Shown: positions 8,439-19,467 of the stretch, piece by piece | Numbering within the stretch: the first letter of the stretch is position 1 | How the letters are laid out: the number at the start of each line of letters is the position of its first letter | Source of the DNA: Lactiplantibacillus plantarum | GTDB taxonomy: Bacteria; Bacillota; Bacilli; Lactobacillales; Lactobacillaceae | Direction: 5' to 3' | Length of the DNA stretch: 64,000 bases | Assembly: GCF_014131735.1 (NCBI RefSeq) | Contig: NZ_CP039121.1 | Coordinates: 1,116,001-1,180,000, forward strand | The notes under the pieces: generated by a model | Seen by the model: the letters and a program-made list of their open reading frames with translations, nothing else | Told to the model about the DNA's origin: nothing | Database searches by the model: none | Translations under genes and position numbers: made by a program

Positions 8439-9548
8439 ATGAAAAAGAAAATTAATTTAATTATTGCTGGCATTTTTATTGCGTTAATTGCATATGGTAG
8501 TTATACATACCTAATTGGAACAGGTCAAGATACTGTAATAAAAATAAAACAGGTAGATAGGAATGGAACACTAATTAATTCACCAATCATTTTAGCAGGG
8601 AAGTTTCTACACAATTATGATTTTAATCCCCAAATACAGGACTATGACTTAACTAACAGTAATGATCTGCCGAGCAACTTTACTAGAAAAAATCAAAATT
8701 TAACCCTTAAATATAATTCAAATCTGAATACTAAACATGTGGCAAATACTCTGAATAAGAGTCATTTGGTGCTAAGTATGGCACAAGAATTAAGTACAAC
8801 GAGTTTAGGTGGTAGCCAAAAAGCTAACTACAGTTCATCTTCTGTTGCAAGACTAAGAATATTGACCAGTGGTAATGGTACTAGTTGGCAAAGGTTGAAT
8901 ATTGATTATCCAAATATTCAGATGCGTAATACCACCCCACTATGGAATGGACATGATCTATATGTGTATTTTGGTAAGAAAGCCATGTATACCAACGACT
9001 TCCAGAGCTGGAAAATTTTGAGATGGAGCTCTCATTTCAATAAGGGAAGAATCAAGAAACAACATGTTTTCTCTGTTAAGGGAAGAACCTATATGTTGAT
9101 ATTGGGTAATACAAGCAAGAACAAAGAAAATAGGGTATATTATGCACGGATCGATACCAAAGATGGTGCTGTGAAATCAAAATGGAATAGGATTATCGAT
9201 TCAAAGCTACCGGCTAAATTAGAGGATATTTCAGTTAATTATCAGGATAATACGTATTACTTGACTGGTATCGATAGTCAAGGGAGAGTGAAGGTATTTA
9301 CATCAACAACATCTTTAGATGATTTGAAGCAGAGTGGAATAGAATTAACTAGTAAACGCTATTCTTACCAGGCAGCACAAATTATTAGTACGAAAAATAG
9401 GTTACTAATGTGCTATACATTAGTTGATCGAAAAACGGGATTTTCTAATGGCATGATGTATCGTTCGTTCTTGAAAAACAATAGCAGTTTGTCAAAGCAA
9501 AAAAAAGCAGATATAGACTTAACTACACATGACTTTTCTGTACGATGA
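8439..9548 (+). CDS. Membrane-anchored protein with an Asp-box, probable beta-propeller; capsule locus protein of unknown function
   Basis: The 369-residue protein begins with a lysine-rich start and one membrane segment (residues ~5-25), so most of it should face outward. Residues ~145-152 read LTSGNGTSW, matching the Asp-box (S/T-x-D/N-x-G-x-x-W) of sialidase-like propellers, and several further W-containing strands follow. Thus it may bind or process a surface glycan, which is an inference from one motif. A paralogue with the same order (GQDTV near residue 30, Asp-box SQDGRIW) lies at 54725-55852, also just upstream of a Wzz-like gene. I do not recognise a named family. Confidence 0.7.
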   Translation: MKKKINLIIAGIFIALIAYGSYTYLIGTGQDTVIKIKQVDRNGTLINSPIILAGKFLHNYDFNPQIQDYDLTNSNDLPSNFTRKNQNLTLKYNSNLNTKHVANTLNKSHLVLSMAQELSTTSLGGSQKANYSSSSVARLRILTSGNGTSWQRLNIDYPNIQMRNTTPLWNGHDLYVYFGKKAMYTNDFQSWKILRWSSHFNKGRIKKQHVFSVKGRTYMLILGNTSKNKENRVYYARIDTKDGAVKSKWNRIIDSKLPAKLEDISVNYQDNTYYLTGIDSQGRVKVFTSTTSLDDLKQSGIELTSKRYSYQAAQIISTKNRLLMCYTLVDRKTGFSNGMMYRSFLKNNSSLSKQKKADIDLTTHDFSVR

Positions 9549-9573
9549 CAGTGTGAATTGAGGGTTGAATAAG

Positions 9574-10221
9574 TTGAAATCGAAATTGTTCTTTTTTTCA
9601 GATAGAATTGCTTTTTTGAGAAGATGGTGGTGGCTACTCGCAATTGGACTTGTTGGTGGTTTACTATTTGGGAGTGGTTTAAGGCAGTTTGGATCGAAAA
9701 CTGTATACAAATCAAGTGTAGCGTTGCAAGTATATCACTTAAAATCAAAAAGCATGTCTAAACAAGCTTATATTAAGCAAAAAAAATCAGAGTTGAATGA
9801 TCTCTCTAAATATTCAGTAGTTGTGAAGTCATATGATACTATCCAGGCAGTCAATGATTCCTTACATTATTATTATGGTGTTTGGATAAATAATGTTGAT
9901 CTGGGACAAATGTTTGACTCCTCAGTTGCTGTTGATGGACAGTCACTGACTATTAATTGTATCTCGTCATCCAAAGAACTGTCGCGATATGGTGTTCGGA
10001 CAATGGCACGTATAATAAAAATGAGAATTAAGGATGCTGATGAATCGATGAACGTGTCATTCAGAATCATTCCCGGATACTCAGTACAGTACGGAAATAC
10101 AGATGTAATTTTCTATAGTGGTGTCGTAGGAGTCTTTATAATGTGTATGGTAGCGCTTGGCATAGAGTTTGGAGGATTAAATGAACAGCATGACGACCAC
10201 AGTGAATCAAAGAGAAATTAA
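9574..10221 (+). CDS. Wzz-like polysaccharide chain-length/co-polymerase protein without kinase
   Basis: Two membrane segments frame the protein: FLRRWWWLLAIGLVGGLLFG near the N terminus and a second near the C terminus (VIFYSGVVGVFIMCMVALGI). The extracytoplasmic part between them is ~120 residues. This is the topology of Wzz/CpsC co-polymerases, although the usual proline-rich motif before the second segment is not evident. I prefer TTG 9574 because TTGAGGG at 9558-9564 is 9 bases away; the in-frame TTG at 9565 abuts that site. It is followed by a Wzy-like gene overlapping by 41 bases and has a paralogue at 55858-56481, so the pair is conserved. Confidence 0.68.
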   Translation: MKSKLFFFSDRIAFLRRWWWLLAIGLVGGLLFGSGLRQFGSKTVYKSSVALQVYHLKSKSMSKQAYIKQKKSELNDLSKYSVVVKSYDTIQAVNDSLHYYYGVWINNVDLGQMFDSSVAVDGQSLTINCISSSKELSRYGVRTMARIIKMRIKDADESMNVSFRIIPGYSVQYGNTDVIFYSGVVGVFIMCMVALGIEFGGLNEQHDDHSESKRN

Positions 10222-11434
10222 GAATAGAATTAAGGTGTCTAGGATAGTTTTTTGGATTTCATTTGTTATGTTGTTAGCCACTCGGACAGTTCAGACTACT
10301 GTACTAACGTCATATATTCCTGGATTTTTCCTTAGCGGATTAACTGGTATAGCCAGCATACTACTGGTTAGTAAGATGTTTTTTTTGGACCGAATAACTA
10401 ATACTCGTGCCGTATTAATGTTTATAACCGTTTTTGTAACTCTAATTGCAGCACATACATCAGGATCACATGGAATTATTCCAACGGTATTGTTAGTTCT
10501 GGGTTGCTCAGAAATTCCGTTTAAGAAAATTATCAAGGGCTATTTGATGATTGTTGTACCGATATTAGTCATTGCGTATCTGTCTACTCTGACTGGTTTT
10601 ACGACTAATCTGGTTTTTTCTGATGCCGGCAATGTACGATATGCAATGGGGACAATTTATCCAACAGACTTTGCTTCGCATATTTTCTATTTGTTATGTG
10701 CATACGTATATTTAAAGGCAGAAAGAATAAATTTAATTGATTTGAGTATTATTGGAGTGGGGTTCATAGGAGTTTCAATTCTGACCAGTACTCAGGCAGA
10801 TATGATTGGAATCGGGATGTTGTTTTTTTTAACAATACTATTTGCTTTCCAGAATAAGATAAAAAGGAAAAAACAGTTGGGAAAGATTTATAAACATACA
10901 GAACAAAATTTGTTTTTTTCACCGGTAATCATATTCTTTTTGATGTGCATATTAACGTTTACATTCAATTACCAAAATGGTTTTTTTGTTCGACTGAACG
11001 GCTTATTAACTAATCGTTTAGCGCTCGGAAATCATGCATATCTGGTCAATGGGTTAAAAATGTTTGGTCAGAATATTATTCAAAGTGGGTGGGGAGGAAC
11101 TAGTAGCGAGATGTTCAATAATTCAATTGGAAATCTTACGTATTTTTTTATTGATTCATCGTATATTGGAATGCTGCTATGTTATGGTGTAATTTTTACG
11201 GTGATAACACTTGGTGCCATTTCTGTAAATCTATATTCCCGTATTAAAGCAGAAGATGCTTTATATATGTTTGTCTGGTTGTCTATTCTGCTTGTTTCTG
11301 CTGTTGATCAGCATTTACTAGAAGTGCAATATAATGTATTTTTGCTCGGAATTTGTGCTGAGTTTATGAATAGAACAGCGAAACATCAAAATGAAATGTC
11401 GTATGTTAAGTATGCAGAGTTAAAAGAATGGTAA
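10181..11434 (+). CDS. O-antigen polymerase (Wzy)-like membrane protein
   Basis: The protein is 417 residues with about ten hydrophobic segments and a longer external loop around residues 265-330 containing TNRLALGNHAYLVNG and GWGGTSSEMF. Hydrophobic many-span proteins of this size next to a Wzz-like gene are normally the polymerase joining repeat units on the outer face of the membrane. A GGAGG sits just before the ATG at 10181, inside the end of the preceding gene. The paralogue at 56492-57688 shares the RLALGN and FIDSS landmarks. Identity as a polymerase is inferred from topology and place. Confidence 0.75.
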   Translation: MNSMTTTVNQREIKNRIKVSRIVFWISFVMLLATRTVQTTVLTSYIPGFFLSGLTGIASILLVSKMFFLDRITNTRAVLMFITVFVTLIAAHTSGSHGIIPTVLLVLGCSEIPFKKIIKGYLMIVVPILVIAYLSTLTGFTTNLVFSDAGNVRYAMGTIYPTDFASHIFYLLCAYVYLKAERINLIDLSIIGVGFIGVSILTSTQADMIGIGMLFFLTILFAFQNKIKRKKQLGKIYKHTEQNLFFSPVIIFFLMCILTFTFNYQNGFFVRLNGLLTNRLALGNHAYLVNGLKMFGQNIIQSGWGGTSSEMFNNSIGNLTYFFIDSSYIGMLLCYGVIFTVITLGAISVNLYSRIKAEDALYMFVWLSILLVSAVDQHLLEVQYNVFLLGICAEFMNRTAKHQNEMSYVKYAELKEW

Positions 11435-11458
11435 GAGAAAATACAAGGAGTATCGGTT

Positions 11459-12490
11459 ATGAAGGGTTACTTAGTTTCTACAAAATTGGAAAAAAATAAT
11501 AATGCTGGTAGCAAGGCAAAGCAGGATATTGAAGCAATTCTGTTTAAGGCTGGGCTAGAAAAATTGTCATTGGTCATCCCAACTAATCGTGTCGGGCGAG
11601 TATTGTATGCCATCAGAATTTGGAAGAAAGTATTCAACGGTCTGAATGAAGGATTAATTGTAGTGCAATACCCGCTGTACTCCAAAGTTATTACCAAGCA
11701 ACTAGTGAAGGAAGCAGGCAAGAGGCCAAATGTTAAGATCGTGGCAATTGTTCATGACATTGAATCGTTACGCATTGATGTCAATCATGAGGATGCGATT
11801 AATACAGAAATTGATTTATTGAATGGATTTGACTTTCTAATTGTGCATAATACTAAAATGAAGTCCTGGCTGATTGAAAATGGTCTGACGATTCCAAGTG
11901 AAGTGTTGGGTGCATTTGATTATTTATCTGATTTCAGTGTTCCAATTCAGCGTAAATCTGGTAATGTAGTGAATTTTGCGGGTAATCTCGCAAAGTCTTC
12001 TTTTTTAACAAAAATAACAAGCACAGATGTCAAATATCATATCTATGGTCCAAATCCCCAAAAATACTCTACAGCTTTAGCTTATAAGGGTATATATTCG
12101 CCTGAACAACTAAGTGAGCAATTTGTTTCGGGATACGGGTTGGCTTGGGATGGAGATAGTATTACAACATGTTCTGGTGTTTATGGTGAGTATCTAAAAA
12201 TTAATAATCCACATAAAGTATCGCTATATATTCGGAGTGGTTTACCGGTAATTGTCTGGGATGATTCTGCAATGAGTGATTGGGTTCAAAAAAATGACTT
12301 AGGGCTTTCTGTATCATCACTTGCTGAATTAGGTGACATAATAAGCGGCGTTACAGATCATCAGTATCAAATATACACAGAAAATGCACGGGTTGTTGCA
12401 CAAAGAATGCAACAGGGATTGTATATTAGAGAAGCTTTTACAAAGTTGTTGAAAAATCAGTCAATCATTCTGGAGAATTATCATGGCTAA
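11459..12490 (+). CDS. Gtf3-like / beta-1,6-galactofuranosyltransferase-type glycosyltransferase
   Basis: The 343-residue protein shows features of the GT-B family that includes lactobacillus and streptococcal galactofuranosyltransferases and Gtf3: an N-terminal VSTKLEKNNNAGSKAKQDIE segment, IVAIVHDIESLR near residue 95, YGLAWDGDS near 225, and HKVSLYIRSGLPVIVWD followed by W. Because the same operon encodes glf, transfer of Galf is the natural guess, but glucose-type specificity is possible. AAGGAG at 11445-11450 fits the ATG. It overlaps the next gene by 8 bases. Confidence 0.78.
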   Translation: MKGYLVSTKLEKNNNAGSKAKQDIEAILFKAGLEKLSLVIPTNRVGRVLYAIRIWKKVFNGLNEGLIVVQYPLYSKVITKQLVKEAGKRPNVKIVAIVHDIESLRIDVNHEDAINTEIDLLNGFDFLIVHNTKMKSWLIENGLTIPSEVLGAFDYLSDFSVPIQRKSGNVVNFAGNLAKSSFLTKITSTDVKYHIYGPNPQKYSTALAYKGIYSPEQLSEQFVSGYGLAWDGDSITTCSGVYGEYLKINNPHKVSLYIRSGLPVIVWDDSAMSDWVQKNDLGLSVSSLAELGDIISGVTDHQYQIYTENARVVAQRMQQGLYIREAFTKLLKNQSIILENYHG

Positions 12491-13541
12491 TACTAGAAGG
12501 TACTACTACTTAGATTGTATAAAGATATTTGCTATCATATTCGTTGTCTTTAACCACACTAATGCCAGAGGTTTCTTTTTATTTTCTCAGCAAATGAATA
12601 GTCCGTTATTCTATTTTTATCTGCTTGTTTCGTTAATTTGTAAAGTTGCAGTTCCTTTACTATTCATGGTATCTGGGGCTCTGTTATTGAATAAAAAGGA
12701 AAGCTTAGGAGTACTTTGGAAAAAGCGAATACTCAGATATACAATTATTGTTATTGTCTTTTCGTTCATTAGATATTTGTTTGACTTACAGTATTATAAT
12801 AATTGGAATAGTTTTACGCTACTTGGCTTTTTTAGATATATATATGCTGCCCCTATGGAAATCCCTTATTGGCTTCTATATACTTATCTAGCCGCTCTGA
12901 TTATGTTGCCTTTTTTACGTGCGTTAGCTACTAAATTGTCAGAGCAAGAATTCAAATACTTAATATATTTGCAATTGATTTTAACAGGCATACTGCCCAT
13001 TATGCAATATGTTTTTAGAATGGGGTCAGTAGACCTGAGTGTTCCTTTCGTATCAACCGATGTAATTTTTTATATGCTTTTAGGGTACTACTTGCATGTT
13101 CGTAGGCCTGATATAGCAGCTAATAAGTCAATAGTACGAACCGTGTGGATATTGGCTTTCTTAGGTCTAGTTATAACTATTGCTATGGTGTTGTATCAGT
13201 TTCACTTAACGCATGTTTTGTCCGAACAAAGCTCCCAGACCTTTTTCATGTTGTTTACCGTATTGCCAGCTGGGGCAATTTTTCTGTTTTTTCAAAATCA
13301 TGAACAAAAGTTAAAATCACGGAAACAACATTTATTCATTAATTTTTTTGCACCAGCTGTTCTTGGAGTCTATTTGTTAGAAGAAATGTATAGAATCTTA
13401 CTGTTGCCAGTATTTACATGGTTATTACCATTAGTAGGCTCTTTTATTGCATGTTGGATTTGGGTGTTAGTAGTTGTTAGTCTAGCAGCACTTACGATAA
13501 ATGTTGTGAGATTGATTCCACCTGTGAAAAAGTATCTATGA
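12483..13541 (+). CDS. Acyltransferase family 3 membrane protein (O-acetylation of polysaccharide)
   Basis: About ten membrane segments over 352 residues and the N-terminal motif YYLDCIKIFAIIFVVFNHTN, with the conserved histidine (FNH) of acyltransferase 3, followed by the basic KKRILRY loop. Such proteins move acetyl groups from acetyl-CoA across the membrane onto surface glycans. It overlaps the Galf-transferase-like gene upstream by 8 bases. A diverged paralogue lacking the histidine is at 57685-58794. Confidence 0.85.
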   Translation: MANTRRYYYLDCIKIFAIIFVVFNHTNARGFFLFSQQMNSPLFYFYLLVSLICKVAVPLLFMVSGALLLNKKESLGVLWKKRILRYTIIVIVFSFIRYLFDLQYYNNWNSFTLLGFFRYIYAAPMEIPYWLLYTYLAALIMLPFLRALATKLSEQEFKYLIYLQLILTGILPIMQYVFRMGSVDLSVPFVSTDVIFYMLLGYYLHVRRPDIAANKSIVRTVWILAFLGLVITIAMVLYQFHLTHVLSEQSSQTFFMLFTVLPAGAIFLFFQNHEQKLKSRKQHLFINFFAPAVLGVYLLEEMYRILLLPVFTWLLPLVGSFIACWIWVLVVVSLAALTINVVRLIPPVKKYL

Positions 13542-13578
13542 TGTGTTGACAAGAATGTATGTAGCGGGAGAATTTTAC

Positions 13579-14811
13579 TTGAATAAAAAAAAGATTACAA
13601 TAATTACTGTTATATTTGTATTTGTTGTATTCATTTTAGGCATCGGATTACTACTTATACAATACTCTAAAATTGGGAAACTAAAAAAACAAGATACACC
13701 TATTAATAAAAAAATAGGTGTAAATTATTGGTCATGGCAGATAACTGCCTCGAATAGTAATTATGAGACATTTAAGGCAATGGTGGATAAAGATTTTGTG
13801 GGTATCAAGCAATTTTCACCGAGCTATTTGAGAGTCTCTGTGGGGTCATTTGATAACACTAAATTGAATAACCAGATGTTGGATTATATAGTAGAAAAAT
13901 GTAAGGATGGGCATATTATACCAATATTTTCTTTCTTTGCTCTGGGAGATAATAATGCAGTTGATGGAATGTCACATACCAATCATTTTGAAGATTATAA
14001 AGTAGCCCAGAAGCACTATAGGTTAGTAGTAAGAAATACCATTAAACGCTACTCCCGGGAAAATATCATTTGGGAGAGTGTGAATGAGGCGAACTATGGA
14101 GGAAATTATTGGTTTAATCAACCAGTTTCGCTTACACAAGCGAAAGATTATATTAAACTAGATAAATATATCTCTAGTTGCTTGATGCAGTATGCCAAGA
14201 AGCCCGTACTTCTAACCGGAAATTATACTTTTATGGGTAAGCAAACAATTGATTCTTTTGAATTATCCGTTTTCGCGGGTATGCCATTAAAGAATAAACA
14301 TGTTAGCTTTCATCCATACATTTATGGACGACCGGAACAGCTACTAACAAATAAATATTACAAGAAGTTTTTTAGGACTCTAAATCAAGTGAGAGCTTCA
14401 GACATATCAGCAACAGAACTAGGATTTGGGACCCCCAAAAATTTTAATGGCAATTATACTCGGCAACAGCAAAGTAGCTATCTAAGGCGAGAAATATTAA
14501 TCTTAGATGCCCTTGGTGCTAAACAGATTGTTTTATGGACTGCGGATTCGACTGATCACACTTGGTCAATTGAGAATAAAAATGGAACATTGAATAGTTC
14601 TGGAAAAGATATTCGTCGTATGCTGAAGCAATTACATGGATATAGCTTTTATAAACGCCTGAAAACGGAAAAGAACACTTATGTCTTCTTGTATAGAAAT
14701 GGCTATAAATCAAAAATTGTTTATTGGTCAACGGATAGAAAAGTAAAAGAGTTTTATTTCCATCGGGAAAAGTTAAGCATAAGTAGTAACCCGAAAGTTC
14801 ATTCATACTAG
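13579..14811 (+). CDS. Membrane-anchored clan-A glycoside hydrolase (GH5/GH39-like) in the capsule locus
   Basis: After a single N-terminal membrane segment (IITVIFVFVVFILGIGLLLI) the protein folds as a probable TIM barrel. IIWESVNEANYGG carries the Asn-Glu pair of clan A acid/base residues, and DISATELGFGTPKN near residue 280 is a fitting nucleophile strand; VSFHPYIYG lies between. It should therefore cleave or trim a polysaccharide outside the cell. I choose TTG 13579 because GGGAG at 13566-13570 is 8 bases away; an upstream GTG at 13543 lacks a site. It is the last gene of this operon and stops just before a strong two-way terminator. Confidence 0.75.
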   Translation: MNKKKITIITVIFVFVVFILGIGLLLIQYSKIGKLKKQDTPINKKIGVNYWSWQITASNSNYETFKAMVDKDFVGIKQFSPSYLRVSVGSFDNTKLNNQMLDYIVEKCKDGHIIPIFSFFALGDNNAVDGMSHTNHFEDYKVAQKHYRLVVRNTIKRYSRENIIWESVNEANYGGNYWFNQPVSLTQAKDYIKLDKYISSCLMQYAKKPVLLTGNYTFMGKQTIDSFELSVFAGMPLKNKHVSFHPYIYGRPEQLLTNKYYKKFFRTLNQVRASDISATELGFGTPKNFNGNYTRQQQSSYLRREILILDALGAKQIVLWTADSTDHTWSIENKNGTLNSSGKDIRRMLKQLHGYSFYKRLKTEKNTYVFLYRNGYKSKIVYWSTDRKVKEFYFHREKLSISSNPKVHSY

Positions 14812-14873
14812 TGTCTCTCTCAAGACTACTTAAGTAGGTGTCGATTAGCATGAAATTTTAGCTTATTTCTAAT

Positions 14874-14928
14874 GGAAAAGAGTGTTCTAAACTTCCCGGC
14901 TTTTGAGAAGTTTAGAACACTCTTTTCC
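14874..14928. terminator. Bidirectional terminator between cps1 and the convergent flippase gene
   Basis: A perfect 22-bp inverted repeat (14874-14895 with 14907-14928) around an 11-nt loop has CTTTTCC on one side and AAAAG on the other, so it can end transcription from both converging genes. Confidence 0.85.
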
Positions 14929-14978
14929 TGAATAATTTAGAAAGAATCAGCGCTTAATTTTGCGCCCTCATTTTCTAC

Positions 14979-16394
14979 TTACATTTTCCTGAGTGATTTT
15001 AGCTTAAAGATAATGGAAGGTTGTAGAATAAGCAAGAACCCGACATAAACAAGTAAACCAGTTAGTATCTGTAAGATGAGATTAACTGTGGAGATATTCA
15101 TTGTTACATTCAAAATGTATATAGGAATAAACATCATGATTCCAGCGAAAAGATACTTAAGTGAATTGGTAAATAGCAAATTAACCTTTAGTGACTTTCT
15201 AACCATGATTAGTTGATACAGTGTAACTGCCAACTCAGAAAGCAATGTTGCAAACATGGCACCGTAAACACCCCAATGCAGAATTAGCGGAATATCGATG
15301 ATGATGTTAGTGATCGCGCCGAGTACTACAGAAGTTGTATAAGTACGCATTTGTTTTGTAGGTAGTAAATATTGTTGTCCGATCACGTTACTTAGACCAA
15401 TTAGAACGATAACTGGCGCTTCAATTATCAAAAGAATATTTACAGAAGTAAATGCTTTTCCGAAAAACCACGGTGCTAATGCGGTTGCAATGCTCGCAAT
15501 TCCAAAAGCCATTGGTATTGAAATTGAAAGAACAAAATCGAACGAAGTATATAAGTATTGTTTCACTTTGTTGATCTGTTTCTTGGCGTAAAGGTTAGCC
15601 ACATGGGGAAGCATGACTGTACCTGTAGAAGTGACGATAGCAAGCACGAGTTTTACCAGCTTGTCTGAGTAATCATAGTATCCAGAGGCAGTAACTGAGT
15701 CCAATTTCCAAAGCATTGTTTTATTTACGGCAAGGTAAATAGTTGTGGCAACCTGTGGAACAAATAAAGATAGCGAAGGTTTTAAATGCCGAAATATTCG
15801 TAGTTCGCTTGTCTTGGGGGCATAGACAAGTTTAGGCAAATATGGCCATAGAGTAATATTACCTAACAGTTGCGACAATGATAGAATTAAAATATAAATA
15901 CCCACATCATGACTATTTTTTACAAACACAAATATTGAAGCTAAGGATAATAACTTAACAATCATATTTCTGATAACTGTTTTTTTAAAATCCTCAAGCC
16001 CCATAAAAAACCAGGAGATATCAAAAGCGCCTGCAATAATCAAAAAGGATTGGTAAAAGAAATATATTTTGAGTTGATTCTGCAAGTATAGAAAAATGCA
16101 AAATGCTAAGTATGCTATTGATATTGTTATAATTTGCAGAATTTCAATTTCCCAAAACGTTTGAGATCTTTTTCTATCATCTTCTCTGATAAAGGCAATT
16201 TCACGATTACCATAGATTGTTATTCCGACTGTTCCAGCAAGTAAAAAGTATGTAATTACTGAATTAGTTGTTGCGTTGATTCCGACTCCTGAGGGACCAA
16301 GTACTCGAGAAATATAGGGAACTGTTAGCAACGGGGTAAGTAGAATCAAAATATTGTAACCGACGTTATAAAGATAGTTTTTTACAATTGTCAT
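14979..16394 (-). CDS. Wzx-type oligosaccharide flippase
   Basis: The ~471-residue protein has 12-14 hydrophobic segments and typical polysaccharide-exporter (MATE-like) features: YNVGYNILILLTPLLTVPYI at the N terminus and VLGPSGVGINATTNSVITYF just after, and GQQYLLPTKQMRTY in the second half. It moves lipid-linked repeat units to the outer membrane face. On the minus strand GAGGAATTAT precedes the ATG whose first base is 16394; a GTG 12 bases upstream lies within that site. It is transcribed towards cps1 from its own promoter and is the only exporter near that cluster. Confidence 0.88.
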   Translation of the reverse strand: MTIVKNYLYNVGYNILILLTPLLTVPYISRVLGPSGVGINATTNSVITYFLLAGTVGITIYGNREIAFIREDDRKRSQTFWEIEILQIITISIAYLAFCIFLYLQNQLKIYFFYQSFLIIAGAFDISWFFMGLEDFKKTVIRNMIVKLLSLASIFVFVKNSHDVGIYILILSLSQLLGNITLWPYLPKLVYAPKTSELRIFRHLKPSLSLFVPQVATTIYLAVNKTMLWKLDSVTASGYYDYSDKLVKLVLAIVTSTGTVMLPHVANLYAKKQINKVKQYLYTSFDFVLSISIPMAFGIASIATALAPWFFGKAFTSVNILLIIEAPVIVLIGLSNVIGQQYLLPTKQMRTYTTSVVLGAITNIIIDIPLILHWGVYGAMFATLLSELAVTLYQLIMVRKSLKVNLLFTNSLKYLFAGIMMFIPIYILNVTMNISTVNLILQILTGLLVYVGFLLILQPSIIFKLKSLRKM

Positions 16395-17773
<1,379 letters not shown>

Positions 17774-18002
17774 TGATGACTAAAGGCCGTACCCCAAAAG
17801 GCTGGTCAAGCCCACCACACCTCACTAATTTACTTGAGAAAGTAACTACAACTTGTATGATAGTTACAGAGAGTGGGATATTGACTACAGATATGCCTTG
17901 AACAACTGTTCGAAGATTAGATGTTTGATTGAATTGTCGGCATAATTAATAGAAAAACACCAGATTACTGGTTCTCTGTCAACTGTTGTTGGTAATCTTT
18001 TT

Positions 18003-18037
18003 ATAGGTGCTTAGCCGCGCAACGGCTAAGCACCTAT
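18003..18037. terminator. Hairpin at the 3' end of the ISL3 transposase gene
   Basis: A perfect 15-bp stem (18003-18017 with 18023-18037) and a CGCAA loop. The transposase stop codon (18034-18036) lies in the stem. Only A residues follow on the transposase strand, so it is a hairpin blocking read-through from outside or an inefficient terminator. Confidence 0.5.
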
Positions 18038-19214
18038 TTCAATTTGAACATTAAATGTATCTGTAATCTGAAGTTATTGAAGTTGTCAAAACCATAGGCG
18101 GTGTGTTTTAAGACTTTGATTTTATTATTTGTCCCTTCCAAAGGACCATTTGAGTGTTGATATTTAAGTGCGTTCTCAATCGATGCTTGACTATCTCTTA
18201 GTCTGACAAAATGTTTCTCAATTTCTTCTGAAAATTGATGGCTAGGATCCAGAACTTGTCTTAGTTCTGGATCGAAATCTAGCATCTCTTCGACGACTTG
18301 TTTTTGAATATGCGACTCATTAATAAAGAAATAGTGCTGATAGTTTTTAATATCAAGTTTTTCATTAGGCTTCAATAGTAATTTTCAATATCGTTTCAGA
18401 GCCTTATACTTAACATTTGATGTGGCAAGTTGTTTCATGACACGAATCCGAGTTTGATTAAAGCCCACTACCGCTGATTTCACGACATGGAATCGGTCAG
18501 TAACGATTATCGCCTTTGGAAATACTGAGACTAGCTCTGGATACGTATAATTCATATCCGTCACAATAACCTTGACACTCATTCTGGCTGCTTTCGTATA
18601 ACGATTAAAATATTTTTCAAGACTCACAAGTGTTCTTGATTCTAAGATATCTATAAATTGATGGGTTTTCCCATCCATAAAGACGAAACTCATTGAACCA
18701 TTGGCGTCCTTAGTTGACTTGACTTCGTCCATACAAATGATACTTGGTAACCAATCATAGTGGGTTAATAAATCTCGTTCATAGGTCTTTAAAACTGAGA
18801 CCACCGTACTGTTTGAAATGTTTAGCTCCTGAGCAACATGCGTCATCGTGACTGGTTCGCTCAGTTTCTCTAAGCAAGCGAAACGAACATTGTTAGAAAT
18901 CGTATGATGCCGTTGTGTTAGTGTAGTTGCTGCTAAGAAATAGCTCTGGCAGGCTTTACACTTAAAGTTGCGTTTCTTTAGATGCAGGATGACGTCGCGC
19001 TCACTACTCCTGAGCAGTTTAACTTGTACTTGCCGCCAACCATATCGAATAATTGTTTTCCTGTTCACGACACCACATTTTAGACAGGCTTTGGGACGAT
19101 AGTCCAAAACTGCTTGGGCCTTAAGGGGCCCTTTTTTTGACTATCGCTGATAATTCTTACTTTTTTTATGTTAGGGTCTTTAATTCCTAACAAGAATTTA
19201 GTATCCTTACTCAT
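18034..19214 (-). pseudogene. ISL3-family transposase, broken by a stop codon and a frameshift
   Basis: The N terminus (MSKDTKFLLGIKDPN, ATG with first base at 19214) is followed by a zinc-ribbon region CLKCG...CKACQSYF, an HTH (VAQELNISNSTVVSVLKTY), and the DDE catalytic core with IICMDEVKS and VIVTDMNYTY...AIIVTDRFHVVK; the C-terminal NGPLEGTNNKIKVLKHTAYG carries the late E. Two defects are seen. At 18385-18387 the codon after KALKRY is TGA where the frame simply continues KLLLKPNE, most likely a former TGG. Near 19132-19138 a run of seven A (minus strand) puts the first ~25 codons in another frame. The A-AAA-AAG heptamer there would restore the frame by a -1 slip, so part of this might be natural; the stop is not. 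Confidence 0.88.
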
Positions 19215-19467
19215 AGGGGTATAGTCGCTTCTTTCTCTTGAAATGTGGTAGTGGATAGATATAAGTCTGCTGACTATATCTCTTTTTTTTGCACTTTCTT
19301 AATATACCATGATTAAAATACATACAAAAATATCTGCTGCCAGTAATCAAGCTTTCACTTAATTACCAACAACAGATATTATAGAACCGGTTTTGGTCGC
19401 CTTGATTGTAGCACAGAACGGTATGTCCTTTTGTTGTGCACAAAAATAGTGTTGATGGATGAAATCT

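Larger units (their letters stand above)
17970..19388. mobile_element. ISL3-family insertion sequence, inactive
   Basis: The 1,419-bp element is bounded by 27-bp imperfect inverted repeats: 17970-17996 begins GGTTCT and ends CTGTTGTTGGTAAT, and 19362-19388 is its reverse complement except for the 7 bases between those blocks. It encodes one transposase on the minus strand, carrying a nonsense codon and an apparent frameshift. I find no matching target duplication next to the ends (AGATTACT on the left, GGTTTTGG on the right), so the flanks have rearranged. It sits between a broken and an intact rfbB. Confidence 0.8.

Noticed and set aside
14874..14928. The 22-bp perfect inverted repeat as a recombination site
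   Set aside because: It has T and A tracts on both sides and lies exactly between convergent genes, so a two-way terminator is enough explanation.
17970..19388. Target-site duplication for the ISL3 element
   Set aside because: The 8 bases on the two sides (AGATTACT and GGTTTTGG) do not match.
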